From assembly GCA_036874045.1 (NCBI GenBank), contig JAZBRI010000011.1, forward strand, positions 7,011,001 through 7,075,000: a stretch of DNA of 64,000 nucleotides, in the 5' to 3' direction. The stretch is from Cymodocea nodosa. Taxonomy: Eukaryota; Streptophyta; Magnoliopsida; Alismatales; Cymodoceaceae. The notes under the pieces were generated by a model. It was not told the origin of the DNA. It saw only the letters and a list, made by a program, of their open reading frames with translations, and did not search any database. Of the stretch, positions 25,721-37,066 are shown in pieces. Positions within the stretch are counted from its first letter, which is position 1; each line of letters begins with the position of its first letter. Both the position numbers and the translations under genes were made by a program.

Positions 25721-26439
25721 GAATATATTTGCATACTGAAAAGTAAAATGTAAATTCTACATAATAGGAAATGAACTGTAAGTTAAATATGCATATAATG
25801 TTTAGATTTAAACGAGTTACATCAGAACACTACATTATTGACATGTATTTAACTTTAATTAAGTTAACAAAATGCAGAGAAAATATATAAAAGTTAATAC
25901 GACGAGTAAATTTTAGAAAAATTTGCTAAGTGTTAACTCAATTAAGTAAGTCCGTTGAGTTAACCTTAACTCCATGAGGTCAATAATAAAATATAACTTC
26001 ACTTTGTTGAGTTATCTGTAACTCAATGAAGTTAGTCTGTGGAGTTAGAAACAGTAACTGAAGCTACTTTGTTAAGTTAACTATAACTCAACGAGGTTAG
26101 TTCATGGATTAAGCTGAATAGTTATTCTTTTAGTCATGAACGAAACTTCATAGGTTTAGCGATTACTAAAATTTGAAATTGGAAGTAGAACACGTATCCA
26201 TAAAAATAGGAACCATACTACACATTACAAGACACATTCTTGTAACAAGATTCATTTGCCTTATGGATGTGCATTATAAATAAAGAACAGAATGTTATTT
26301 ATGAGTTACCAACACTTGAGGAAGGAATGAAAATTCGTTGGAGAATTGGAAGGAGAAGCGCTGATTTAACTTCATCCGTCAACAACTATTTACTATAAAT
26401 AAAGCATCTAACTGGTATGTACTTAATCTTCTGCTATCT
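25721..26439 (+). promoter_or_regulatory. LTR-like regulatory region between accessory ORF and gag
   Basis: Non-coding. Contains inverted-repeat words of the GTTGAGTTA / TAACTCAA and CTGTGGAGTTA type at 25935-26110 and a good TATA box (cattataaataaag) near 26271-26284. It may be part of an Athila LTR joining the 3' end of one copy to the gag of the next. No clear TG/CA ends or primer-binding site were found. Confidence 0.4.
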
Positions 26440-29400
26440 TACTTTATGTTAAGAGTTTATGAGCACATGGATTTGTCCTTCTAACACTAAACGATTAGTA
26501 AGAACACCTACATAGGATTATTCAACACAGAGGTGTACTAAAATATTTTCATAATTGGACTTCAACGAAATCCTTAGGGGTGTAGCTAACCTTTCTTTAA
26601 AAGAGAACGAAGATATGGCTGCTCTAGTAGAAAAACCATTAGGGGAAATTTTGTATCCTAAATTAGTTGATGAACCTTCATGTATTCAATTGCCAAACTT
26701 TGAGGGAGGTTGGTTTGAATTGAATCCTAATTATATTAGTCATGTTGAGTATTTTGTTTTGATGATGTGGGCTAAATGGAAATAATCATATTTGCTCAAT
26801 TACTATTGCTTGTGAAAAGAAATTAACATCATCAATGAATACAGAAAAAGTTTACTAATATAAATATTTGTCTGTATTGGATCTGAAGTTAATAACTAGT
26901 CGTTTCATTGCATTATTTTCTCATTTAACTAAACGTTAAGTTAACGTGTGTTTTTTATTGAAAAGCATGATATGTTTTAAAGTTATATCTTCTGTATCAT
27001 GAACATTGCATGTTAAGACAACTCGTTAAGTTAGAGTGTTATTTATAGAGATCATGTGAGAACTCGTTAAGTTAAAGGCTTAAAGGTTAAAATAGGTCAC
27101 GTGAGAACTCGTTGAGTTAATGAGTAAAAGTTTAGATAACTCGTTAAGTTAGTGTTATACACGTGGTGAAATTATAAGTTACGAATGTTATATTGTATCA
27201 CGTGAGGTGCACATGTTTAACTCGTTAAGTTAACATAACTAAACGTGTTGAGTTGCTAAATTGAACACTAAGGCAACGCATTAGGTTAGCGTTATAAACT
27301 TAAGTTGTTATTTTTGCACATGGTAAAATTCTTATTATAAAAACATTTATTTATTACTGAATCAGTGAGTTAAAGTTTTTCGAAGACTTACAGTCGTAAC
27401 TATTCGAAAGGTAACTTAAGTCATGTTTTCAGGTCTTGACATGTGTCTCACTAGTTTTATGGTAAAAAGAGTTTTTCGGTGACTTACAACCATAACTATC
27501 CGTAACTTAAACTGTTTTCGGTGAGTTATCATTTAACCTTTCGAAAGAAAGGTTAAGCTGGTTCGTTGAGTTAACGTAACACCATAGACTTAGTTCGTTG
27601 AGTTAGCTACAGTACTAGTCACGTGAAATGGCACATGAGAAACTCGTTAAGTTAGAAACGTTAAGTTAATATCTACTTGTGTTACTCGTTTAGTTAACAT
27701 TAAAGTAACGACTTCTTATTATACTAATGAAAAATTTTGGAAGAGAAAGTTTATTTTGCAGGAAATTTTTTAGAGATCCAAGACTGATAATTAAAGAAAA
27801 TTTGAAATGTAAATGTAGGTCAGAACGTGTGTGTTTCGATGAAGGAAAAAGAAAAGACGTAGAGAAGTGGAAAACTGGTAGTGATTAAACGTGGAGGATA
27901 TGCATGAAATTAACATACAGTATAAAAGGCATAGAATTCTCGTTGATCAAATTATCCTTGCACACAAAACGAAAATCTTTTCAATGATCAAACTATCCCT
28001 GCACACCAAAAGAAAAATATTTTTCAGGGATCAAAAACACCTCTTTGGGGAAAATCTCTCAGGTGGAAGAAAATTCAGTGAAGTAGAAAAGGTCAGATTT
28101 ATGTCACTGAAGATTTAAAGTATTAAAAGAAAGCAAATTCGGTGAAGCAGAAAAAGATTATATATTCGTCACTAAAGAATTGCTGAAAAAGAAGAAGAAA
28201 GATCTCAAATAGGGAGAAATATTTTAAATTCTGCAAATTAGTTTTCTCTATTTGTAGTTATGAAATTGTATAGATGAAACATGGTATCGAAATATAATTG
28301 CATCTACAATTTCTGAGGAGAATTGAATTGTATATTGTAATTGAAACCTTGAATAAAAATGATTTTATAAAAATAGTGTTTCAACTTGTTTTTAATTATT
28401 GAAGTTTCAATTATATTTCAAAAAATATTGAAAAACACAATTCACCCCCCTTCTTGTGTAGCCATACGATCCTACAAGTCAATTGCCACACTTTCATGAA
28501 TTAGAAAGAGAATATGCCTATTATTTCCTTAGAGAAGTTAACGAAGTTTGTCATATGATGAAAATGCCAAGCATGAGTATTGATGCTATTAAACTTAGAT
28601 ATATCTCTTTTGCTTTAAAAGACACAGCTAAGAGATGGTTATATACTCTATTGCCTAATTCAATTTCTACATGGACTGAATTTTACTCTGTTTTTCTAGA
28701 AAAATATTATCTAACACATCAAACGATTAAAAAGAAAAAGGAAATTTTAATGTGTAGCCAAAAATAGGGAGAAGCATTTTAGAAATATTTTGTAAGATTT
28801 AAAGATTTGCTGACTTAGTGTCATCATCATGCAATGAGTAAAACACAATTAGTAGGTATAATTTATGAAGGCATAGATGTTTCAACAAAATGTTTATTAG
28901 AATCTACTTGTTAGAATGAATTTTTAAAACTGTGTAGTGAAGAAGCATGGCCATATTTAGAAAACTTTGCAAAAAGAATTACACAATGAGAAAACTCGGC
29001 TGAAGCAATTATAGATAAATGAATATTGCCAAGGGGAATGCATGAAATAGATTCAAGCACTATGCTTGAAGTTAAATTAACTGAATTAACAAAGAAAATA
29101 GAAAAGTTATCATTAAATCAAAAGCTAGCAGAAAAGAATGTAACATTAATGATTTAGATATTATTTATGCTAGAAACTAGAAAGATAACTTTGGAAATTC
29201 TTATAACCTTAATTGGAGAAATCACCCGAACTTATCTTGGAGAAATAACAATTTCCAAGGAGGAGAAAATGATAAAAATATAAGTTATGAAGCATTAATT
29301 GAACAAGGATCTAGAATAGAGAAGTTAGAAAAGATAATTCAACAGTTAAACAATTGTCTAGATCATGTATTTGGAAATGCTGCCATTCAACATCAAAATA

Positions 29401-29560
29401 TAAATAGAAATATACCCCCTAGAAAGAAGGAATCAATAGAAGTTAGACCTATTGGAGGATTGCCAATGCAAGTAGTACCTAACCCTATCAACAAAACTGT
29501 TAATGAAATTGATACCTCCTATAGGAGAGAAGCTGAATGAAGTAGTATAACTAAAGTAAC
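26440..29560 (+). pseudogene. Athila gag, split by a solo copia LTR
   Basis: The N-terminal part (26555-26737) has EPSCIQLPNFEG and FELNPNYIS, matching the start of Athila gag (typically PSCI.LP....FEL.P.LI). After the LTR insertion the capsid part continues with LPHFHELEREYA (28482 on) and the diagnostic retrotransposon gag block DAIKLRYISFALKDTAKRWL, STWTEFYSVFLEKYY. A later Lys/Asn-rich part runs to about 29560. This supplies the gag region not seen in the nested element at 9678-19729. An older copy with several breaks. Confidence 0.85.
26743..28476 (+). mobile_element. Solo LTR of a SIRE/Maximus-type copia element (1734 bp)
   Basis: TGTTGAGTATTTTG start and GATCCTACA end, both typical of SIRE/Maximus LTRs, flanked by the exact 5-bp duplication agtca (26738-26742 and 28477-28481). 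No internal region is present, so it is a solo LTR left by recombination. The U3 half (26935-27700) is packed with words such as AACTCGTTAAGTTA, TCGTTGAGTTAACG and TTCGGTGACTTACA. Near the end is the C-run (CACCCCCC) before the terminal CA. The Athila gag reads on at once after it. Confidence 0.93.
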
Positions 29561-29619
29561 TATGTATAATATAGTAAATAGAAAAAATATAAAAGAAAAA
29601 TGTAAGTTTAATTCTAGTT

Positions 29620-29702
29620 AGTAGTATCGTAGAGTATTACTTAACTCAATGAACTTAGTCCATTGAGTTATGACTTAACTCCACAAGGGTAAGTAAGCAG
29701 CT
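29620..29702 (+). promoter_or_regulatory. Inverted-repeat cluster upstream of the F-box-like ORF
   Basis: Short cluster with ACTTAACTCAATGAAC, CCATTGAGTTATGACTTA and ACTCCAC, the same word family that precedes the accessory ORFs. It directly precedes the small ORF at 29703-29891. Regulatory role is inferred. Confidence 0.35.
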
Positions 29703-29891
29703 ATGTTAATTTTATCTCTATTAAATTTTTGTTTATGTTATACAAAATCACAACAAATAGAATTGATGAAATTACCACTAGATGCACTGAGGGAAGTACT
29801 GAGTAACTTATTAGTTAAAGATCTGTGCAAATTGTGTTGTGTGTTAAAAGAAATTAAAGACTATGTTAGAAAAAATATTTTCATAGACTGA
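29703..29891 (+). CDS. Short F-box-like ORF
   Basis: 62 codons from the first ATG; an internal ATG at 29766 would place the domain at the very N-terminus, as is usual for F-box proteins. The segment KLPLDALREVLSNLLVKD followed by LCKLCCVLKEIKDYV fits the F-box pattern (LP.D.L..IL..L..KDL..L..V.K.W..) at most conserved positions, except that the usual Trp is replaced. F-box domains bind SKP1 in SCF ubiquitin ligases. No substrate-binding repeats (Kelch, LRR) follow; the frame ends where a new sequence type begins near 29890. It lies just after Athila gag, so it may be a captured or truncated host fragment. Similarity could be chance in a short AT-rich frame. Confidence 0.4.
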   Translation: MLILSLLNFCLCYTKSQQIELMKLPLDALREVLSNLLVKDLCKLCCVLKEIKDYVRKNIFID

Positions 29892-30989
29892 TTAACAGCC
29901 TACAACCCTTATCAACAATTTGGTTAATTTGTAGGACCTTCTCAAGGGTTCCTTTCAATATAAGCTTGAGTTTCTTTTCTTTATAAAGTTGTCTACAATG
30001 GTCTGGTGGTCCTTTAGTATTGACCAACATTTGGATGTATGCACAACAACCTTTTAAAGGGTTAGAGCCCATGCACTTTCAAAGGAAGACACGAGAAAGG
30101 TGTAAAGTTGCAATGTCTAGCTAGTAGCCACTAGTCGCATAGTGAATGGGTATTGTGCAAGTGCACAACAAGTAGCTAGCACAAGTAGCAAGTATTGAAT
30201 GCCTAGTGGATGGAATATTGAATGTCTAGTGAAAAGGCACCAAACAAGGGGATAGTGAATTGCTAATCGTAAGTAGTGAATGTTTAATGTCTAGTGGATA
30301 GGGCACCAGCAAACACCTTATTTTTGAGCCTCCCACCAACACTAGCGCATGTCACATCACCATGTCTAGTGCCACATCATTGAAGCACACACCATGTCAT
30401 TAAAACTATTGCCATGTCATCAAACACATAAAACTAATTAAACTAAAAATTACGTGTTGGCCAAGTCTCCACCATGTTATCACCCATGTGGCATTACATC
30501 ATCGACTACATTTGCATCAAATGTGCTACATCAAATCAATAGAAAGCAACCTATTGTAGCTACCTCCATCATCACTTACATAGAAATAGCACCTCTCAAT
30601 TATCAAAAGAAAAGGGGAATTTTCCCCCTCTTATCAATCAACCAACAAAAATGGTCGACAATCTCACATGTAGTGAGGTGGCAGCTCTACCTAGAGATCT
30701 TACAAGAAAAGGGGAAGATCACATGATCAAGTTGGTAGATGATCGCTTCATTGGTGCAGACCTCAACCACCTATGATCAACCTTTAGATAAAATCGACTA
30801 AGAAGCTCTTTGGACTCCCTCTCTCGACTCTCAACACCTTGGACACACTCCACTAAAACCCTCTAGCACCTTTGAGAAAGCCACCAAACTCTACACATCT
30901 AAGTGATCCGTAGTGCACTCGTCGTTTGCCTCTTCTTTTGACTCCTACGCACCACTACCATTCGTTGTTGCAAATTTGACCATGTGTTG
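29892..30989. other. Unclassified sequence, left half of the DNA that received the hAT element
   Basis: Less AT-rich than its surroundings, with repeated phrases (CTAGTGGATGG, TGAATGTCTAGTG) near 30180-30300 and a GGGGAATTTTCCCC palindrome near 30615-30628. No recognisable protein. It is continuous with 51884-52200 when the hAT element is set aside. It may be an LTR or leader of another retroelement, but no ends were found. Confidence 0.4.
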
Positions 30990-30997
30990 CCTACTAC
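30990..30997. repeat. 8-bp target-site duplication cctactac (left)
   Basis: Exact match to 51876-51883, directly outside the terminal inverted repeat of the hAT-type element. Confidence 0.9.
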
Positions 30998-31004
30998 TAA
31001 AGGT

Positions 31005-31190
31005 GTCAATGGGTTGGGTTGGGCCAGCTCAGCCCAAAAATATCAGCCCATTTGAGCTACGAGCTAGGCTAGGCCAAGACGAAATTTTTTTTAATTTTTT
31101 TGGGATAGCGTGGCCCAACCTAAAATTTTTTTGGGATAGCCCAGCCCGAAATTTTTTCAAGACAACTTGGCCCAGCCCATAGCCTGGCTC
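31005..31190. repeat. GGGTTGGGTTGGGC-type subterminal repeats, left hAT arm
   Basis: Reiterated words GGCCCAACC, AGCCCAGCCC and TTTTTTGGGATAGC occur just inside the left end. The right arm (51655-51860) has the complementary CCAACCCAACCTGAA type. Clustered subterminal motifs of this kind are where hAT transposases usually bind. Confidence 0.65.
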
Positions 31191-31204
31191 CTTTTATAAC
31201 TTTT

Positions 31205-31700
31205 TTTTCTTCTTTGGTTTAACCGAAGGTCAACTTCGATCCAATAGAATTTTTTTTAGTTTTTTATTTTTTTAACAATATGACCGTATCTTTACTTTGA
31301 TCCAATTGAAATTTTCATTTTTTTATTTTCTTTTTCAATCGGACTAAAGCTTTTTATTTTTTAAAACATTTTATTATTATTATTTTTCAATGATCTAATT
31401 AACCAAAGTTTTTTATTTTTTCCTTCAATCTAATCGACATATTTTAATTTTTAAATTTTTTCTTTTAGTTAGACTGAAGATAAACTTCAGTCCAACTAAC
31501 GTTCTTTAAATTTATTATTTTTTCCTTCAGTTTGATCAAAGATAAGCTTCGGTCTGACTAAAGCTTTTTAAATTTATTATTTTTTTCTTCGATTTAACCA
31601 AAGATAAGCTTTAATCTGACTAAAGTTTTTTATTTTCTTTATTTTTTCCTTTGATTTGACTGAATCTTAACTTTAGTCCAACCAAAGATTTTGATTCTTT
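31205..31700. repeat. Degenerate tandem repeat with CTTCGGTCTGAC words
   Basis: Around seven imperfect units, each an AT-run followed by words like GGTTTAACCGAAGGTC, AAGCTTCGGTCTGACTAAAG and CTTCAGTCCAACTAACG. The same words make up the spacer between pol and accessory ORF in the Athila elements (12620-12930, 21500-21790). Confidence 0.65.
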
Positions 31701-32171
31701 TATATTTATTTTTTTGATTTTAAATTAAAATAAAAATAAAAACTTTACATCATTTTCGATAATCAATTCATCATTCAAACACATTATTTTATTTATAAAT
31801 ACATGAACATCAGACATAAGCATTCATAAATCATTATTCATCACATTAATATCAATATCAAGACATCATCAACGAACCATTCATAATTCATCATCCATCA
31901 ACACATTCAAACATAAGTCATAAAGTTAAAATAATTATTTTATTTCTAAATTTAAATTAAAATTACATTATTTTTGTAATTACATCAAATGTTTTTACAT
32001 TTAATGTACATAATTATATTTAAACATTTAAATTTACAAATTTATTGATGAAGTCATCTTTTTATTGTTGTCCATGAACACAAGTAAACTCTCAATCTTT
32101 AATACACATTAATACTTCTAAAATATCATCTTTTAATCTTACTCTTCTATCTAGTATATTATCACTAATAC
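31701..32171. other. AT-rich part of the left hAT arm
   Basis: No gene. Contains repeated CATTCATAA/TCATCA phrases (31750-31920) and a stretch near 31990-32020 (tttaatgtacataattatat) that recurs at about 61720-61742. Confidence 0.5.
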
Positions 32172-33835
32172 TATTAGGAAAGGTCTATACTTAAGAGGGG
32201 GGTGAATTAAGTATACTACAATTCTCTTTGTATTTGGTCCCTTTTTAAATCTAGGTAATGTGGAAATAAAACAAAGATTAAAACACATAGACAATTTATA
32301 ATGGTTCCCCTCAAACAGGGTACATCCATTCCTTGAGTCCCTACTTAAGAATTCACTATCCTCAGAAGTTTTTAGTTCACTCAAAACCTAGTGTCTCCAG
32401 CTTTACTCAAAGTTAACTCAACTTAACAAGGCACCGATCATTCATCATGTTCTCCTTCTAACTACATGAACCCTCATATAGTTACCATACTAACTATACC
32501 AGTTTACATATAGTTATCTGCATAACTTTACATGTTCCTATAAAGTTCCTCTGAAACTCTTCTGAAAGAATACCTTTCAAAGTTTCTTCCACAACATCCC
32601 TTGTGGATAGGTTCTCTCTTTCAATTAAATGATGACATGCAAAAAGGAATTATACATGAAAGCATAAACATAATCTAACTTTCCTCTTGTAGAAATGACA
32701 ACACTTAAATCTTCAAGTAATTGCTTTGTTGTCGTGGAGTTCCTTTTGATAACTTTCACCTTTTGTTCTTCATGTATCTTCAAGTCTTCTTAGAATTTTC
32801 TTTCTAGAGTTTTTGCCAAAAGGGAACTCACCTACGAACATTGATTTTACTCAATTTATATTACATTGAGAAAATATAGCTGTCTACACACGATTCTACA
32901 ACACATTCTTTCTTTGTCAGATTTCCTACAACCACTCACTATATGATCGTTGAGAAATAACTAATTCGTAGAGTTAGCTAAACTCAATGAACTTATTCCG
33001 TGGACTTAATTGTAACTCAACAGACTTACTTTGTGGACTTAACTTTACTCAATGGACTTACATCGTGAACTTAACTTTACTCAATGGACTTGTACAGTTT
33101 AAGATTTTTTCTGAACCACGATCTTTAATCTTGACTTTGTCAAATCGATCTCTAATTGGCATTTGTAAATATTTAACCGAGTCTTTAGTAATATGGTGAA
33201 ACATGTGTAAGTATGTGTGTGCCACATGTCATCTACAAAATAAATAAATAATCTTGCAACAAAAACTTTGATTAAATATAACAGTTATATAAATTCATCA
33301 AAGTGCTAACATTACGACCCTTCGTAAAGTTGTTATAAACATTACGAACATCCGTAAACTTATCTCCTTAACTTTATGGACTCTTACAAGTTGACACATG
33401 TAACATATAATTTTTTATCTTTTAGAAAACTACCTATTCTAGACTTATAACTTTACAAACCCCCTTAGGAGATAAATCTTACGAAGGTTCGTCAAGTTAT
33501 CCTCATAACTTTATAGATTCTATATATCATAAGTTTATGAAGATCTGTAACGTTAAAGTCATATCTTTATGAGGTTAAGATTTATAACATATATAACTCC
33601 ATAACATTGTGGTTGTTCATCAATTTATTATTATAATACGAGTTGCCGTAAAATTATATACTTAGATAAAATTTAGAGATTTAAAATAGTCATAAGTCAA
33701 ATAAATTTTCGATTATACTTAACCTTTATAAACTAGATATTATTTATGAAATTCATCATTTTGCATACTTTAAAATACATTTTGTCAGTCATCAAAATAT
33801 ATTCATATTAATGAATAAGAACATTATCCCTAACA
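32172..33835 (-). mobile_element. 3' LTR of a SIRE-like copia element
   Basis: On the minus strand it starts TGTTAGGGATAATG directly after a polypurine tract (33836-33850) and ends in the copia-type CACCCCCC run, then CTTTCCTAATA. About 1.66 kb. Its regulatory words are a distinct set: TTACGA.CCTTCGTAA-type inverted repeats at 33300-33620, plus GTTGAGTTA-like words at 32945-33090. The accessory ORF of the same orientation lies just upstream in element order (34140-36370). A matching 5' LTR was not found in the window. Confidence 0.75.
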
Positions 33836-33850
33836 ATCTCCCCATTTTTT
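33836..33850 (-). other. Polypurine tract of the SIRE-like element
   Basis: The minus strand reads AAAAAATGGGGAGAT directly before the LTR's TGTTAGG. A second ATGGGGAGA occurs upstream near 34055, a duplication of the tract often seen in this lineage. Confidence 0.75.
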
Positions 33851-34139
33851 ATGATGAAAAAAATTTTCATATAATTCAAACATGCAATAAGAAGTTATCA
33901 TTTCATAACAAGCATTTAGCATTTAACATACAACGCGACGAAGTATATTTAGCATTTTCCTTCTTGAAATAAAATACAAATCATTTAGGTAATGTATTTT
34001 ACATAGCATTCAAACACACATTCGATTCAATATATTTGAAATTACTTTTCTCCCCATTTTTGTCATTTCAAAAAGTACACATTTACAAACATGTTTACAT
34101 GTCATATAGACACAATTTGGGTTGGCAACTATAATTTTT

Positions 34140-36370
34140 TTTTAAATTTCTCAATATCTGCCTACATTTTTGCCATTTATTCTTGCATTTGTTCAAGCCT
34201 AGTAAGTAGTAGAAGGTTAGTTGAGGGTCTAGCTTCAAAAGAAGAGGGTTCTATCTGAGTATTTGTTGGATCTCCTGAAGTAGATGCTATTGTAGTAATT
34301 AACTATCTATAAGTTGATGTAATGTCATTTACAACAAATCATGTAAAATCCTTTACAATCAAATACCTTGACCTTTGCTGGCAAAGTGTTCATTTGACCA
34401 AAGATAAAGATCCACTTAGTAATTTGTATATGGCATCTCCAAAAAATAATTTTGTTTTGACAAATTTAAGTTTGAGGATAAAAACATGATATCAATTTAC
34501 TTGGATCTTGTTCATGATAGCATAAGTGGCCAATTTAACAAACTGGCTTAATTCCAGCACATGCCCTTGCCTTTGATATATTATTCTAATAAGAACAAAG
34601 GCAATAAATCGAGCTTTTTCATTAAGATATTTCATTATGTTCAATAGTGGAATAGTAGTATCAATACATAAGCATGATTTAATATCTAAATCATTCCAAC
34701 CTAAGCCAGTTGTAGTTTCTAAAATTTCCAAACCAGTATTCTATAAACCTAGGTGTTGATAACATAGTTCAAGACTTAATTCAATGTCCTGTTCTTCAAT
34801 ATCAGTTATCAATCTACCTTCCACTTTAATCAAATTGCTATAAAAAATAGAAACTAATCCATTGATATAAGAAAAGGTATTTTCTTCTTGGATAATTTTG
34901 ATCAACCCTTGAAATTCAAACAATCCATAAATTTCCTGCAATTTTCTCCAGTCTACAGGTCTGCTATAAAGTATATCAGAAGATTTATAGACCTTATACT
35001 TTTCGTGAGCTTCTTGACTTTGGAAGTATAGAGGAGAATTTTATGTTTTAGGAAATTTTTAAAGTGGTGGTTTTTCTATTTGATCAACTGGTTTTTGAAC
35101 TCTCTTCAACATGAGTTGCACATGTTTCTTCTCTATTGTCTTTGTCAAATGTAGGATGAGGTATACCTATATTACTATATCTTCTCTATAATCAGTGTCT
35201 CTATATTTTTGAAGTAATATTTTCATCCATTAGGAAAATAATATTCATAGAGGTATCTTGTACACTTATTTCTGGAATATCAACCAATGGAGATTTATCT
35301 ATTAGTGTATTTTCAAAATCTATACTATCTATCAACTCATTCAAAATCTCTTTAATAATGATAGCTAGATTAATTTGAGGAGTAGGAATTACTAGGTTGT
35401 CAAAATGTGGTTTTGAAGTAGTAGATTGACTAGAAGAAGCTTCATGAGAACTTATTGTTCTCATCTTGCAAGTATAAGTTTGAGGAAATTGTTCAAACTT
35501 CCTCTTTCTAGTAATCAAGGGAAGTTCTTCATCATCACTTTCTTATTGTTCTTCTATTGGACTTTTTAATTTTCTAGTATTTTCTATTTCAAACTACTTT
35601 TTCCACTTTATATAGTGAATTCCTTCTCTTTTACGTTTGTCAAATTCTTTGGAGGCTACCATGTGTGCTTCTTGTACAGATAATTTAGCATTTAGTAGAA
35701 GCTTGACAAATTGTGCAAACAACTGTCATTCTTCTTGATTTTTAGGAGTGTATAGTATAGTAGCATCTTGTACCTTATTATCTCTTGTAGCATCTTCAAC
35801 TTCCATTTGATTCTTTCTCCATTGATCAAATTCAATAGAAGCTTGTTATTTGGCAGTTGTCAAATTTTCTCTAGCTGCTAACAATATATCTCCTCATATC
35901 TTGGTTTATCAAACATTGAATGAGGAGTGAAGAATAGAGGTGCTTCTTCCCATTCTTCTTCTACAACATTTTTTTGTGTTTTTTTAACTGTATGTTGACC
36001 ATACTCAATATTTCCAAATTTATAAGTTTTTCTAGTAGCCTGAACATAAATTTCTTGTTGAATCTAGAAAGTAGATTTCTTTTTAATCAGTTCATGAGCT
36101 ACAGTATTGAGAGGTCGTGAAGCTTTCTCTTTTGCTACTTCTTTTTCAATAGCTCTTTTGACTTTTATAGCAAACTCTTTTATGGACATAATATTTTCTA
36201 AGTTACACAACCTAATTATTTTACAACATTGAATGTGTAACTACTTCGTCTATTTGACTATATTAGACTTTTTCACTTTTTGTCATTATGCCAATAAGCT
36301 GCAACTTGATGAAAAATATTAAAGTCTACCTTGCTTTCCCAATCTGAAGATCTCTAAGCCATTTTACCCT
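34140..36370 (-). pseudogene. Accessory ORF in a SIRE-like copia context (copy 3)
   Basis: Minus-strand relic whose C-terminal part clearly resembles the Athila accessory ORF: compare PLLNIMKYLNEKARF and IYQRQGHVLELSQFVKLA here with PLLNKLKYLNGKAHM and IYQRQGHDIELSQFVKWA at about 1175-1300. FYSNL near 34830 matches FYANL. A charged, Lys/Glu-rich N-terminal part and Ser-rich linker precede it. It ends shortly before a copia polypurine tract and LTR of the same orientation. Much decayed. Confidence 0.6.
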
Positions 36371-36469
36371 AGCTTTTCATTTGTAACTTTGTATCCTAGC
36401 TCCGTCAGGTTTTAGGTAGAAGATGATGAACCAAACAAGGTCTTAGGCTAACTATTACACCTTAAATAT

Positions 36470-36780
36470 ATAAAGTTTATCGGGTAAATAGATTTTAAAT
36501 ATATTTAACTAAGATTACTATATTCAATAATCAAAAATCATAAGTTTATGAACCCCTTTGTAACCTTATGTCCCTAAGTTTACAAAATAACTTTGTATAT
36601 AAAGATATTTTCATTTTTACTTAACCATATATTTTTTCGTAAACTTAATATGTTAACTTTACGAGGTTCTGTAAACTAACTTTTGTAATAGTACAAGATT
36701 TGTACACTTAAATAGCTTAAGTTTACGATCTCGTAACCTTAGCTAGCTATCTAGGTTTAATTTAATAATCTAAAATGTTC
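36470..36780 (-). promoter_or_regulatory. Candidate promoter upstream of accessory ORF copy 3
   Basis: Contains repeated words of the type AACTTTACGAGGTTCTG, GTTTACGATCTCGTAACC and AAGTTTATGAACCCC. They match the distinct word set of the LTR at 33300-33620 rather than the CGTTGAGTTA set of the Athila LTRs. This pairing of ORF-upstream words with LTR words supports a regulatory role; activity is inferred. Confidence 0.4.
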
Positions 36781-36894
36781 TACCTATACCTCTAAGGCAG
36801 ATAAAATATGTGAATAACCTAATAATTTTCTAAGTTTTTAAAAGTTTTTATCAATTTTTCTTAGTTTTTCTCCCCCTACATAGTGCATTAAACT

Positions 36895-37066
36895 TAAAAA
36901 GTAACTGTAATTGAAATACTTAAACATCAAAATGAAGAAAATTGAAACAATGAAATACCGAAAGACTTGACATAATGTGATATGATATTTTTGTTCAACA
37001 TTTCATGTGCTTCTAATCTTCATTGCATACTAGAAAACTTAAAGTGTTAGATAATAAACCAAATAT
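36895..37066 (-). repeat. Block shared with 2017-2195 (copia post-pol region)
   Basis: About 172 bp nearly identical to 2017-2195, including a central tgtgatatgatatttttgtt phrase. In both places it lies on the pol side of an accessory-ORF region in a SIRE-type context. A Tork-type copia relic starts directly beside it at about 37067. Confidence 0.8.
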
